A program made the translations under genes and the position numbers. Source: Limnephilus marmoratus (Eukaryota > Arthropoda > Insecta > Trichoptera > Limnephilidae). Taken from it: a stretch of 64,000 nt of DNA. The stretch lies in NCBI GenBank assembly GCA_917880885.1, contig OU862928.1, forward strand, positions 14,775,721 through 14,839,720, written 5' to 3'. The notes beneath the pieces are model-generated. The model worked only from the letters and a program-made list of their open reading frames with translations, ran no database searches and was not told where the DNA came from. Below, piece after piece: positions 1 to 11,070 of this stretch. How positions within the stretch are numbered: the stretch's first letter is position 1; the number at the start of each line of letters is the position of its first letter.

Positions 1-55
1 ATTATCAGCCTGAAACACTCATCCACATTGAAAAATCTTCCGAGAAAAGATACAT

Positions 56-128
56 GACGCCAACGGGACTTGAACCCGTGTCCTCTCGATTGCCGGTCGA
101 TTGCTCTTGACCACTGAGCTATGGCGGC
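56..128 (-). tRNA. tRNA-like gene, apparent anticodon GGC (Ala?), copy 1
   Basis: The 73-nt sequence folds as a cloverleaf: acceptor stem with one C-U mismatch at 2:71, D stem GCTC/GAGC, anticodon stem of four pairs, T stem ACGGG/CCCGT. The anticodon loop reads CCGGCAA, giving GGC for alanine. Position 33 is C instead of the almost universal U, and the alanine identity pair G3:U70 is absent (C3:G70). A box A, a box B (GGTTCAAGTCC) and a TTTT stop a few bases past the 3' end fit RNA polymerase III transcription. It may be a tRNA pseudogene family and not a decoding tRNA. Confidence 0.7.
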
Positions 129-474
129 TTATCTCGTACCCGCCAAATGATTCAATATATGCTAGTGTTTCATTCAACAATTACTGCTTATTATATTTTT
201 TCCACCTGAAAACAACCAACTTTATTTTTGCGAGAGAAACATTGTAAGTGTTAAATCCCTCGCTAGGTGGCGTCGAGACAAATTATGTCTTCATTTATTG
301 GGGAAATACTTAAACTTGTCAAATATTAATTATTGTTTTTTTTTAATTGTAAAACTAACGTTTTTAAGACAAGATTTTTTAATGCATAGCACAAAGGGTA
401 ACAATTATTATAAGCAATAATTATCAGCCTGAAACACTCATCCACATTGAAAAATCTTCCGAGAAAAGATACAT

Positions 475-547
475 GACGCCAACGGGACTTGAACCCGTGT
501 CCTCTCGATTGCCGGTCGATTGCTCTTGACCACTGAGCTATGGCGGC
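475..547 (-). tRNA. tRNA-like gene, apparent anticodon GGC, copy 2
   Basis: Identical in sequence and fold to the copy at 56-128, including C33 and the 2:71 mismatch. It is the last minus-strand member; its 5' flank is only about 61 nt long before the array turns round. Confidence 0.7.
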
Positions 548-893
548 TTATCTCGTACCCGCCAAATGATTCAATATATGCTAGTGTTTCATTCAACAAT
601 TACTGCTTATTATAATAATTGTTACCCTTTGTGCTATGCATTAAAAAATCTTGTCTTAAAAACGTTAGTTTTACAATTAAAAAAAATAATAATTAATATT
701 TGACAAGTTTAAGTATTTCCCCAATAAATGAAGACATAATTTGTCTCGACGCCACCTAGCGAGGGATTTAACACTTACAATGTTTCTCTCGCAAAAATAA
801 AGTCGGTTGTTTTCAGGTGGAAAAAATATAATAAGCAGTAATTGTTGAATGAAACACTAGCATATATTGAATCATTTGGCGGGTACGAGATAA

Positions 894-966
894 GCCGCCA
901 TAGCTCAGTGGTCAAGAGCAATCGACCGGCAATCGAGAGGACACGGGTTCAAGTCCCGTTGGCGTC
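894..966 (+). tRNA. tRNA-like gene, apparent anticodon GGC, copy 3
   Basis: First plus-strand copy, identical over 73 nt to the minus-strand ones. It stands divergent to the copy at 475-547 with a 346-nt spacer. TTTT follows within ten bases of the 3' end. Confidence 0.7.
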
Positions 967-1311
967 ATGTATCTTTTCTCGGAAGATTTTTCAATGTGGA
1001 TGAGTGTTTCAGGCTGATAATTATTGCTTATAATAATTGTTACCCTTTGTGCTATGCATTAAAAAATCTTGTCTTAAAAACGTTAGTTTTACAATTAAAA
1101 AAAATAATAATTAATATTTGACAAGTTTAAGTATTTCCCCAATAAATGAAGACATAATTTGTCTCGACGCCACCTAGCGAGGGATTTAACACTTACAATG
1201 TTTCTCTCGCAAAAATAAAGTTGGTTGTTTTCAGGTGGAAAAAATATAAAAAGCAGTAATTGTTGAATGAAACACTAGCATATATTGAATCATTTGGCGG
1301 GTACGAGATAA

Positions 1312-1384
1312 GCCGCCATAGCTCAGTGGTCAAGAGCAATCGACCGGCAATCGAGAGGACACGGGTTCAAGTCCCGTTGGCGTC
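1312..1384 (+). tRNA. tRNA-like gene, apparent anticodon GGC, copy 4
   Basis: Identical to the other copies, including the unusual C33. Its upstream flank has one base change (near 1250) relative to its neighbours. Confidence 0.7.
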
Positions 1385-1729
1385 ATGTATCTTTTCTCGG
1401 AAGATTTTTCAATGTGGATGAGTGTTTCAGGCTGATAATTATTGCTTATAATAATTGTTACCCTTTGTGCTATGCATTAAAAAATCTTGTCTTAAAAACG
1501 TTAGTTTTACAATTAAAAAAAATAATAATTAATATTTGACAAGTTTAAGTATTTCCCCAATAAATGAAGACATAATTTGTCTCGACGCCACCTAGCGAGG
1601 GATTTAACACTTACAATGTTTCTCTCGCAAAAATAAAGTTGGTTGTTTTCAGGTGGAAAAAATATAATAAGCAGTAATTGTTGAATGAAACACTAGCATA
1701 TATTGAATCATTTGGCGGGTACGAGATAA

Positions 1730-1802
1730 GCCGCCATAGCTCAGTGGTCAAGAGCAATCGACCGGCAATCGAGAGGACACGGGTTCAAGTCCCGTTGGCG
1801 TC
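1730..1802 (+). tRNA. tRNA-like gene, apparent anticodon GGC, copy 5
   Basis: Identical to the other copies; box A, box B and the downstream TTTT are all kept. Confidence 0.7.
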
Positions 1803-2147
1803 ATGTATCTTTTCTCGGAAGATTTTTCAATGTGGATGAGTGTTTCAGGCTGATAATTATTGCTTATAATAATTGTTACCCTTTGTGCTATGCATTAAAA
1901 AATCTTGTCTTAAAAACGTTAGTTTTACAATTAAAAAAAATAATAATTAATATTTGACAAGTTTAAGTATTTCCCCAATAAATGAAGACATAATTTGTCT
2001 CGACGCCACCTAGCGAGGGATTTAACACTTACAATGTTTCTCTCGCAAAAATAAAGTTGGTTGTTTTCAGGTGGAAAAAATATAATAAGCAGTAATTGTT
2101 GAATGAAACACTAGCATATATTGAATCATTTGGCGGGTACGAGATAA

Positions 2148-2220
2148 GCCGCCATAGCTCAGTGGTCAAGAGCAATCGACCGGCAATCGAGAGGACACGG
2201 GTTCAAGTCCCGTTGGCGTC
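2148..2220 (+). tRNA. tRNA-like gene, apparent anticodon GGC, copy 6
   Basis: Last copy of the array. The gene and its 3' flank are intact, but the following spacer is cut off at about 2364. Confidence 0.7.
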
Positions 2221-2364
2221 ATGTATCTTTTCTCGGAAGATTTTTCAATGTGGATGAGTGTTTCAGGCTGATAATTATTGCTTATAATAATTGTTACCCT
2301 TTGTGCTATGCATTAAAAAATCTTGTCTTAAAAACGTTAGTTTTACAATTAAAAAAAATAATAA

Positions 2365-3722
2365 TTTAGATCAGAAATAGAAAATATACTGAAATCAAAT
2401 ACAGACTAAAACCGAATCTAGTGAACTGAATTATAAAAAAAACACTATCTTATTTACTTTATAATTATTGAAAAAAAATACTACATGATATTATATACTA
2501 TGACAAATTCATATTATTCTTATAATTAAATTATAATATGTAAATGAAATACTCAGCACGGGAGATCCCAATGAGGATATCATTATCTCTATTTGTTATT
2601 AAGAAGACAATAACTCATTATTATTATTATTATTATTATTATAAGATCAACGACTAACAAAACAGATACGAAAGAACGCTTGAACATTTAAAAAGAAACG
2701 ATGCAGGCTCCAACTACATATTTGTAAATATCTATATAATAATTATAATAATTATCTACTTGACAAAACAGATTTACGCAAGAGCACTATTGAATCACAC
2801 ACACCCACAAATAAACTAACATAAAGTAACATAATAACTCCATACAAACATATTGGATAATCAAAACTATATTCTCATATCGAATAGTATTAATAGGTTT
2901 GCGTCTGCGTGGTTGACTTTCAAAACCCGGCTTCGAGTGCATATCTGACGCCACGCCGTTCGTGGAATTTCAAACAAAGCTACCATTGTTATTCGGTTTC
3001 AAATTCAAGAATTCGTCACAAGATGTCGCCACTTCCGTTAGCATGACGGATGGGGACATGTCCCCCTAGGTATAATTGCTACGAATTTGAGAATACGTAG
3101 AATCTCTCAGGATGTGGAAAGGTTAATAGTAATACATAGCGTTGTATCAAGCGGCTATATATTACATATGACGTCATTGCCTCTCTCGGTTACTTTGTAC
3201 CAGTGATTAGTTATACTGGATGATGTTTTTAACTGCTAGTAACAAATTCATACCCTCAATAATTACTTTTGGACAAAGGACATAGCTTTACTTATTATAT
3301 TATTCCAGTGGGAATTAAAACACTAACAGCCTTACTAAAAAACCCAGTGAAAATTTTATTCAATTGACAAACGGCCGCGGATGTGAAAACATTACTAATT
3401 AAAAAATTGTTCATGGAAAAAAATACACATTGCTTACACAGCCTGAGAGGGTAATTTATGTCTTTTTTATTAATGATGTCTAACGAAATTTGGAATTTTT
3501 CCCAAGTATTTTGAATGTTCTATATTTTTCTTATTTTTGAAGGTGTTGTAAAAACAAATACCATTTATGAAAACAAGATAAAATTACCTTTTAGATTTGT
3601 GTATTTTAAATACACTTTAGTTTTAACAAACTGCCATATTTTAAGATTCAAACGCGGAAAAAAAATGGATTTTTTTTTACCAAAACACTTTTGATGAAAG
3701 TGTAGAGAAATTTATAAAAGAA
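2365..3722. other. A+T-rich stretch without recognised gene
   Basis: No convincing coding region on either strand. It holds an (ATT)n microsatellite at 2617-2642 and a short palindrome around a GGGGACATGTCCCC core near 3053-3066. Confidence 0.6.
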
Positions 3723-3733
3723 CTAGCTGACCC

Positions 3734-3751
3734 GGCAAACGTTGTTTTGCC
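3734..3751 (-). other. Helitron 3' terminal hairpin
   Basis: Six-base inverted repeat GGCAAA and TTTGCC with a 6-nt loop, 7 nt inside the terminal CTAG. Helitrons carry such a hairpin near the 3' end, where it is thought to mark the end of rolling-circle transfer. Confidence 0.85.
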
Positions 3752-3810
3752 ATATACATTATTTCTAGGAATATTACTACTAATTATGGCAATTAAAAAA
3801 TAAACAAAGA

Positions 3811-5577
3811 TTAATCTCTCAGCGCAATGGAGTGTACAATATTTTTGGTCAGTCCGTCTTTAGCCAATACAAACAAACTGGATGGTTTTCCCACGCGAGA
3901 ACATGCAACGTATAGTTGTCCGTGGGAAAAGCATGGTGTACCCAAATCTAAGCCACAAACAGACAACGTTTGGCCTTGTGACTTATTGATCGTCATTGCG
4001 TATGCCAATCTAATTGGGAATTGAATGCGTTTAAATTCAATTGGCGCATCTGTAAGAATCATAGGGATTCGTGGCAGCAATACATTTTCGCCTCGGAACT
4101 TGCCATTCAAAATGCTGGTTTCGATAACGTTTTTCATTAATTTTTCAATGACTAATCGTGTGCCATTGCAAAGCCGTGGTGGGTTCAAATTACGAAGCAA
4201 AATAACCGGAGATCCAACCTTCAATTGTAAATGATGCGGTGGCATGCCCGGCAGATCCAATGAATTCAAAAACTCAATTGGATAATTCACAGTTTCGTTG
4301 GCATCGCAAACTGCATCGATAGATTTGTATGACACCAAGTCCCCTGGCAACAACTGTTGTATCTTGGAATTCAATTCATTGACGTCCACATTTTTTGCTG
4401 CCAAAATCGCTCTTTCTGCCAGCCACTCAAGATTTTTGTATTGTGTATGTACATTGGGAAATATGTTGTCAATGAGAGTATTTTGCGAGTTGATTATTGT
4501 ACAGAAATCCGTCGGTAATTTTATGCATCCAGTATTTTCATGTACAGCAACTTTTCCATTGCCAATATCTAACAGTTGTTTTGAGAAAGTTTCGGCGGAT
4601 GTATCCTGAAGCATATGAACTCGCATGTTCACTGTCAGTTGTACTTTTTCAACATAACGCCACAGTCGCGATGATTTTAAGCATGCGTTGATTTCATCAG
4701 CGTACGTTGAACGTGGAATAACGGGAAGGGTCTGTCTGAAATCACCTGAAAGGAGTAACAGAGTGCCGCCAAATATTTTGTCGTTATTTTTTATATCTTT
4801 CAATGTCCTATCCAATGCCTCAAGCGAATGTTTGTGTGCCATAATGCATTCATCCCAAATTATAATTTTACACTGTTTCAGCACTGTGGCCATGGACGAT
4901 TGTTTTTTTATGTTGCACACTGCATCTGGGTTATTTTGAATATTTAATGGCAGTTTAAATGCTGAATGAGCTGTTCTGCCTCCATCTAATAAAGTTGCTG
5001 CAATGCCAGATGATGCAACTGCCAATGTAATGCCATTTTTTTATCGTATCTCGGCAAGAATTATCGAAATAAGGAATGTTTTGCCAGTTCCACCTGGTGC
5101 ATCTAAAATAAAGAATCCCCCTTGCCCTGCCGAAACTGCCAGCATAATGCAGTCGTAAATTATTTTTTGTTCATCATTTAGTAGTTGAACATTTCGAGTA
5201 ACAATCGCTGCCAATTCTACAGTATCGTACTGCAGTTCACGATATTAAAGCGATTTTTGTGTTGTGAACTAAATATTGGAGGGTCTATAACTTTTTTACT
5301 TACTCCAATAATTAAGATCTATGAATGTTTTACTCAACAGAGGTGCATATGGTACCACCCAACGATTGTCAATGTCTACGTTACTGATATTTTTAATGAA
5401 AGATTGTCCGCCATTATCGGTATTTCTTCAAAGATATATTGCATATCCATCAACATGTGTGACCGTATCGTTGGTGAAATCTTTAATAAAACCCTTTGTA
5501 CAATTTCCGTCTACCATGCAAGGCGATGAACGATTCAAATTACCGCATGGACCGTGAATCATGTTTGTAGTAACAAT
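3811..5577 (-). pseudogene. Helitron RepHel remnant: Pif1-type helicase
   Basis: The longest open part (5025 down to 3811, 404 aa) is the C-terminal half of a Pif1-family helicase: IIWDEC (motif II), GGTLLLLSGDFRQTLPV (motif III region), and near the end YAMTINKSQGQTL and YVACSRVG (motifs V and VI). The Walker A loop GGTGKT lies upstream at about 5080-5097 in the same frame, cut off by a TAA at about 5040. Further upstream (about 5300-5577) a segment with MIHGPCG, typical of the region before the helicase in Helitron proteins, is also interrupted by a TGA. The Rep domain with its HUH motif is absent. In living elements this protein unwinds DNA during transposition; this copy cannot work. Confidence 0.9.
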
Positions 5578-5953
5578 ATCAAACAGTAATTGATTAGTAA
5601 AAAAATTAAAATTAGAGAAAAGAGGCCGGCTTCTTTCTCATGGGGTCAGAAGTGACACCGGTTTGAATTACTAATATCACTTTTAAAAAATAGGGGTTAA
5701 TGGTAGAAGGGTGAAAATTTAAGGCTGCATGTATTTTTTAATGCCTCACCATAAAAAAAATAAAAAATTTGTCCAAAAAAAATAAAATAAAAATTCCGAG
5801 TGGAACACCCTTTACTTTTAGGGGTATGAAAAATAGATGATGATCGATTCTCAGACCTACCAGATAAGCACACAAAATTTCATTAAAATTGGTCCAGCCG
5901 TTTCGGAGGAGTATGGTAACAAACACCGTGACACGAGAATTTTATATATTAGA

Positions 5954-7514
5954 TAAAAAATACAATCCTTTTATTTAATGAATTTGGAACGAAACTGTCA
6001 CCTCACTTTTTCCTCGTGCATACAATTAAAAATATTAAAACATTTCAAAGTTTTTTTATAGCCAAAAAACTAACCTTAAAAATAATACCTACTTTTATAA
6101 CACATTTCTTGCTTTTCTGAAGACGTAAATTTCTTTGATACGTTTAGAAACACATGTATTAGATATTAATATTTAAAAAAACACCACTTTTATGAAATTC
6201 TCATAAAATAAAATCCTTTAAATGTAAATTTAAATTTTCATGTTTTATTTACAATATTTTTTGACATTTCAATTTTCAAAGTATGATTATTGTTATTATA
6301 ACTTGACTAAAACTTATTAAAAACCACAAAAAAACACGGTAAATATAGCAGTTATACGCATATAAGAGTGAATTAGTCATATTAATGGAAATTAGGATCA
6401 CATTTCAGTAATATTACACACACATCCACAGAGTGATTTTTTTTTCGCGATTTCAGCGCGAACGACGAATGCGCAGGCGCCGCCACCGCGGTTATGTAGA
6501 AAAACAAACAATTTATTATGTACACTATAAATAAATTCCATTTTTGCCAGATTTAAAATATATTTTAAGAAAAAATAATATTAGTAATATTTCGTGTTTT
6601 ACTGAATTTTTGTTTTATTCATATTGCGGCTGTTAAAATTGTAAGGATCCTTTTAATAAATAACTGGTTTTACAAATAATTTCACTTTTTATTTTAAATC
6701 ACAGGATAACATGTTTTAAATGTATAAAACAACGATGTGAATACTAAATACACCTGGCCCAATTGGCGTTGTTTATTATTTAAACTTTTCGTAGAAAAAG
6801 AACACTCAAAACCAGAAGCGAGCCTTTTATAAGGTAAAAATACAACACAAAAATTAACATTTTGCAAGTTTAGTGTTAATAAACATGACTCGCAGTTAAA
6901 ATAATTTCCTAAACTACTGACCTGAACACTGGGCAAAGGCTCACACCATTTTGTTGGTATGCTAATTAAATCGGAGTTTACTCAAGCAAACCACAGATGT
7001 CGGTAGCCTATCAATTTTGAACATAGACCGCCTCCGGGGTTCATAAATCTCTTTTATTGATTTATGAACCATTTAAGAAAATACCCGAAAAAACAAGAAA
7101 ACCAACCAAGGGCAAAAACCATAATTCCTAACTCTAAATACCGTACAAACTACTAATAAATAGTTCAACCTTTCATAAAAACAAATTATTATTCAATTAT
7201 TCTGATAAATTTTCAGATGATTAAACCTAAACTAATTACCTGAGCTTATAATTAAACCACAGTTTTTTTTTAATAGTCCAAAAACTTAAAACAATATTAT
7301 TTAACACATAACACAACACAATTGTCTTTTTTTTTCAAAGCCATTTGTTTTGATTTTCTCAAGGTGCAGTTCACGATTTAGGTACCATAGTGGGGGGTAC
7401 ATAATCAATCCTGAGATATCATTAATTAATAGGTCGTCATATTGTTCCTGAGTTTGGCAATTTTAAAGGGTCTTTTTTTGTTGTCTTTACCCTAAAAAAC
7501 CCAAGTTTTAAAAT
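5954..7514. other. A+T-rich stretch, 3' flank of the BEL/Pao remnant
   Basis: No supported gene. A short GC island with CpGs lies at 6445-6495. The 7370-7514 part lies downstream of the BEL/Pao pol end and may include its 3' untranslated or LTR sequence, but no second LTR copy is present in the window to prove it. An 80-codon minus-strand frame at 6694-6936 resembles nothing I know. Confidence 0.5.
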
Positions 7515-7856
7515 TTATTCATCATGAACGTCCGGGGTGTCCGGACTAACGGGAAGGTCCGGGGCGTCCGTTACAAGTTCAGCATCCGGATCCAGGGGCA
7601 TCAGACATATCTTTGTTATAGGCTTGACAAAGATTCCTTGAGGGTTTTTTAGAGTAACCACTCGCACTACTCCATCCGCGCCAGGATGTCTACATATGAT
7701 TCGCGCCATTTTCCATAATGGTGGAGGTATATCGTCTTCCTTCAGAATAACCAGATCATCCTTTTGCAGTGCCCGTTGATTGCTGGTTTGCCATTTAATC
7801 TTTTTTTGTAGTTCCATTAGGTAATTTCGTTTCCATCTAGACCAAAAGGATAACAT
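7515..7856 (-). pseudogene. BEL/Pao polyprotein C-terminal domain
   Basis: 113 codons beginning FWSRWKRNYLMELQKK and containing DDLVILKEDDIPPPLWKMAR and RVVTLKNPQG, the typical tail after the BEL/Pao integrase. The proline- and aspartate-rich end is normal for the family. A frame break separates it from the integrase core. Confidence 0.85.
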
Positions 7857-7882
7857 TAGCCCATGGATTCTCTAATATTGGG

Positions 7883-8763
7883 TCAGCCTGTTATGAACCT
7901 CCACTCAATACCTTTGTTAGCTAAATAATTTTGAATCTTGTCGTTGTGGTCTCTCAAACTGGTATACAGCTCCTTGAGCCTGCTACAAGCTCCCTTAAAG
8001 TTGCTAGCATTGTCGGAAAAGATTTTATCAGGTTGTCCTCTGTGGGATATAAACCTCTTTAAACTGTTCAAGAAAGCATTGCTAGATATATCCAAAACTA
8101 ATTCCAAGTGAACCGCTTTTGTGGAAAAACAGACAAAGATTCATAAATACGATTTCACGAGGGAAGCTTTCTCAGTGGTCCAATTTTAATCGGAATTGGT
8201 TCAGCATAATTGATTCCGGTAACTGCAAACGGACGGCTTGGCGTTATTCTTTTGGGTGGCAAATTTACCATGATTTAATGGCCGGTTCGAGGACCACATC
8301 TAAAATACACAATACATTTATGTAATATCTTTTTAATAGTATTTTTCCCAAAGAAAGGCAAAAAATTTAGTCGTATTTCAGCTAATAGGGCTTGAGGTCC
8401 TGCATGTAAGTTTACATAATGATAGTGACGTATGATCAATTCGGTTAGCTTATGTTTAGCTGGCAAAATAATTGGATGTCTTTGTTGGTACGATATATGT
8501 GTAGCTAAATTCAACCTACCGCCCACATATATTAGACCATCACGTATGAAGGGATGAAGAAATTTTAAATTACTATTTTTGTTGACGTTACCATGGGTTT
8601 TCAATTTTTTCAATTCCTTTTGAAAGGCGTGTACTTGAGTTGATCTCAGTAGACAATTCAAGCTTGATTTTAATTCAGCTACACTTAAATTACCCGAAAT
8701 TTGACCTTTAATATTTCTGCAGTTATTAACAAACTGCAGTACATATGCTGTAATCCTTTTCAA
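7883..8763 (-). pseudogene. BEL/Pao integrase, zinc-binding and core parts
   Basis: The frame at 8275-8763 contains HPIILPAKHKLTELIIRHYH and HAGPQALL, the H-H half of the integrase zinc-binding module. The C-C half reads KCIVYFRC, with tyrosine where the second cysteine is expected. The frame at 7883-8107 holds MELVLDISSNAFLNSLKRF and KIFSDNASNF, the core region with the second catalytic aspartate, followed by GIEWRFI. Two frame breaks separate the parts. Confidence 0.85.
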
Positions 8764-9350
8764 TTTGATAAATGACGAATATTTTTCAAGTACCTATCTC
8801 CCATTCTTGAATATCTGTGGATAATATAATATTTTATTCTCTTGAGCTCCGGAGGGTTTGAACAGGAAATGTTCGATATAGGCCAATCGTTGACTCCGTC
8901 AGTCAACCAACTTAGTCCATTCCACCATATTGTAGAATTTATTAATTTATCTGCCGTAGTTCCTCTTGAAAGTATATCCGCTGCATTGTCGGATGGTGAT
9001 ACGTGTCTCCATTGATCTGGATCACTAAGTTCTTGTATTTCAACTACTCCGTTTTCCACGAAAGTGCTTCAACGAGTAAGTTGACCTTTCAGCCAGCACA
9101 GAGCTATTTTAGAGTCACACCAATAATGTGTGTTAATCTCCATTATATTTAGCACTTGTTTTATAATTTTCATAAATTTTGCCAGTAGTACAGCACTTCA
9201 CAGCTCCAATTTAGGCAGTTAAAATACATTTCATTGGTGCTACCCTTGATTTGGACGTTATTAAATGTGAATGCCACTCACCGCTATGGTCCACTGACAC
9301 CATGTAAATGCAGGCTCCTTAAGCCCTGAGATGAGTCGCGAAAACCGTGC
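8760..9350 (-). pseudogene. BEL/Pao RNase H-like region
   Basis: An open frame at 8760-9059 carries VEIQELSDPDQWRHVSPSDN followed by AADILSRG, a strongly conserved Pao-family block. Just upstream on the minus strand, HYWCDSKIALCWLKG (about 9070-9130) is in another frame or after a stop. In the intact polyprotein this region removes RNA from the RNA-DNA hybrid. Confidence 0.82.
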
Positions 9351-9552
9351 AGTTGCAGTTTTTAGATTTCCTGCAAATAATTTTTCTTAGTATTTTCAAC
9401 ACATTGAGCTGAATTAAATCTTGCAGGTAGGTCCTCCAGATCCTCCAGGGGTGCTAATATTTCATTAGGCAGTTGATCATCCCACGTTGCATTAGACTGC
9501 CGTAGCTTTTGCATTATCAATTTGTCTATGACTATAATCGGTCATAGGAGCC

Positions 9553-10080
9553 CTAATGGACCGAAGATTGATGCAATGCAAGATATATCTGTCGTTTGCT
9601 CTCGGTTCGACCTGATGGCTTCATTATCACATAAGAAAAACAATCAGATTCATTATTCCATATAAATCCCAATATTTTCTCAGTCTTTGGATTGTCAGTA
9701 ATATTTTTTTCAGAACTGCCTGATCCAGCAATCTTAGCTTGGCCCAACTCGGCTGACAACTTCAAGACATTGAACCTCCATTTCCTCAAAGTCATCCCAG
9801 TAGACAACAAGATGCTGATTAACTGTTCTTTTAACTTTCTACAGGATTCCAGATCATCTCCTCCGGTTAATAAAACATCCATATAGAAGTCATTTTCTAT
9901 GACCTGACTAGCTCTAGGAAAAATTAAATTATTATCCATACCATTGCTACATAATGCATGTAGGTAAGTCTGTATCTCTGTAGTTTTTTCAGTGGGTTTT
10001 GCGATGACGCTCGATTTTATTTTTGTTATTGAAAAGATTTGATAGAGGGGCATTGTTTTCATTTGAACTTTTGTCAACAC
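9553..10080 (-). pseudogene. BEL/Pao reverse transcriptase, C-terminal part
   Basis: About 175 codons. The segment FYMDVLLTGGDD matches the catalytic YVDDLLTG region of BEL/Pao reverse transcriptases, but the second aspartate is replaced by valine, so the active site is broken. It is followed by TLRKWRFN and a KILGFIWN block of the Pao-specific linker. The frame opens directly after the stop of an unrelated acidic small frame at 10074-10223, which marks the truncation border. Confidence 0.85.
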
Positions 10081-10223
10081 TTTCGGGAATTATAACTGGT
10101 CTCCTGACTGGACATCGAGTGAACATCGCTTTCGGAATCTAAATCTTCATCATCGCTAAGCATGCTATCACCCGGAATAGAATTAGTGAGAAGGTTTTTA
10201 CCGTAAAAGCTTGCAGGGTTCAT
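10074..10223 (-). CDS. Small acidic reading frame, possible 5' end of a truncated transposase
   Basis: 49 codons from ATG at 10223 to TGA at 10074. The middle is a run of Asp, Glu and Ser (SDDEDLDSESD). Acidic N-termini of this kind occur in piggyBac-type transposases, but nothing downstream supports that, because the frame stops where BEL/Pao sequence begins. It could be a chance frame. Confidence 0.25.
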   Translation of the reverse strand: MNPASFYGKNLLTNSIPGDSMLSDDEDLDSESDVHSMSSQETSYNSRKC

Positions 10224-10845
10224 TTTGTCAAACAAAAGCAAAAGCAAATGTTTAAATCGAAACCAAAAGAAGTAAACAATGAAAATACCTAATTTTAGCG
10301 ATTACAAAAATCAAAATGCTGATTTTTTTTAGTGTATTTGATTCCATAGCTGTACAAGTGATATAACGTACATACGTATTTTAGTGCGTACGAGACCAAG
10401 CATGAAGCGAGAAAAAACTAGTTGTGAAGAATAGAAAAGAGTTGAAAACCGGAAAAGTGATTAGTAATAAATAAAGATGAATATAATTATCGACTTCATG
10501 AAATTTTTTTTATCATAAAGTATTTACGTTTTCCATTGTTTTCATTTTTTCGAAAATGAGCCACTCACAATTTATTTTGATTTTCCGCCCGCGTGCACCA
10601 AAGGGAGGTTATTTCGAAATATCACAAAATGATAGACAATTTTTAGCCTTTTGTTATTGCTAAATTAATATTTAATGGATAAATAGTTTGAATCGTTCTA
10701 CACTATACTATATTTGGAAATAAAGTATTAACAAAACTGTAATTCCATATATGATCCCATATGCAGTTGAGGGTAAATAAAGTTTTCTAAGAGTTGGGTC
10801 ATTGAAAGGGGAATACCTATAAAGTTCATTTTATAAATGAGACCT
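10224..10845. other. Stretch without recognised gene
   Basis: A+T-rich, no coding evidence on either strand; no repeat structure beyond short A and T runs. Confidence 0.5.
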
Positions 10846-11070
10846 CTAAGCCAGTATTTGAAATGCTTTGCAGATGTCTAGGGAGATTACTGCCATGTGT
10901 CGGGGGTAATTAAAACCATTTGTTATTTCTTCGACCATCCGAAAGAATTGGTGGAGAGTAGAGTGGCCCGATCGAAGGCCGATCACCTGTACAGAGTTGA
11001 CTTTATGAGAACAAGTCATTTTTTCGAGTCGTCTTTGTGTATATCGCGAACGAGGGCAAAAAACGAGCAA
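10846..11070 (-). pseudogene. LINE reverse transcriptase fragment
   Basis: The piece GLRSGHSTLHQFFRMVEEI followed by AVISLDICKAF matches the stretch from RT motif 2 to motif A of Jockey/CR1-type LINEs (usual form: FR-GHST, then D-KAFD). The catalytic aspartate region ends at KAF and the rest is lost. The hAT element at 11168 follows closely. Confidence 0.75.

Larger units (their letters stand above)
1..2364. repeat. Tandem and inverted array of a 418-bp tRNA-containing unit
   Basis: Six copies of one unit are seen, each with a 73-nt tRNA-like gene and about 345 nt of A+T-rich spacer. The starts of the plus-strand genes (894, 1312, 1730, 2148) are exactly 418 apart; the two minus-strand genes are 419 apart. 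Orientation flips near 609-615, inside a self-complementary A+T stretch, so the genes at 475 and 894 are divergent. Spacers differ by only a few bases, for example near 803 and 1250, so the array is young or kept alike by gene conversion. Homology stops at about 2364, where the last spacer runs into unrelated sequence. Confidence 0.95.
3723..5953 (-). mobile_element. Helitron, internally deleted, both termini intact
   Basis: On the minus strand the element starts with TC at 5953, preceded by A (5954), and ends with CTAG at 3723, followed by T (3722). That is the A/T insertion site Helitrons use. Just inside the 3' end a hairpin GGCAAA/TTTGCC is seen at 3734-3751. The 5' end reads TCTAATATATAAAATTCTCG and continues with sequence I recognise from insect Helitrons. 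At 2231 bp it is far shorter than autonomous elements, and the Rep nuclease part is missing. Confidence 0.93.
7515..10080 (-). mobile_element. Decayed BEL/Pao-type LTR retrotransposon (pol part)
   Basis: Read on the minus strand, the fragments follow BEL/Pao pol order: reverse transcriptase end, Pao-specific linker, RNase H, zinc-binding and core integrase, and a C-terminal domain ending in a RVVTLKNPQG motif. Gag, protease and the front of the reverse transcriptase are missing and no LTR pair is seen. Frameshifts and stops separate the parts, so this is an old, 5'-truncated copy. Confidence 0.88.

Noticed and set aside
1..2364. Regular repeats with constant spacing, considered as a CRISPR-like array
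   Set aside because: The repeats are whole 418-bp units with a tRNA fold, spacers are all alike, and the context is eukaryotic.
6694..6936. 80-codon minus-strand frame
   Set aside because: No domain, no splice context, ordinary length for chance in this composition.
7000..7500. 3' LTR of the BEL/Pao element
   Set aside because: No second copy in the window and no convincing TG...CA borders or purine tract.
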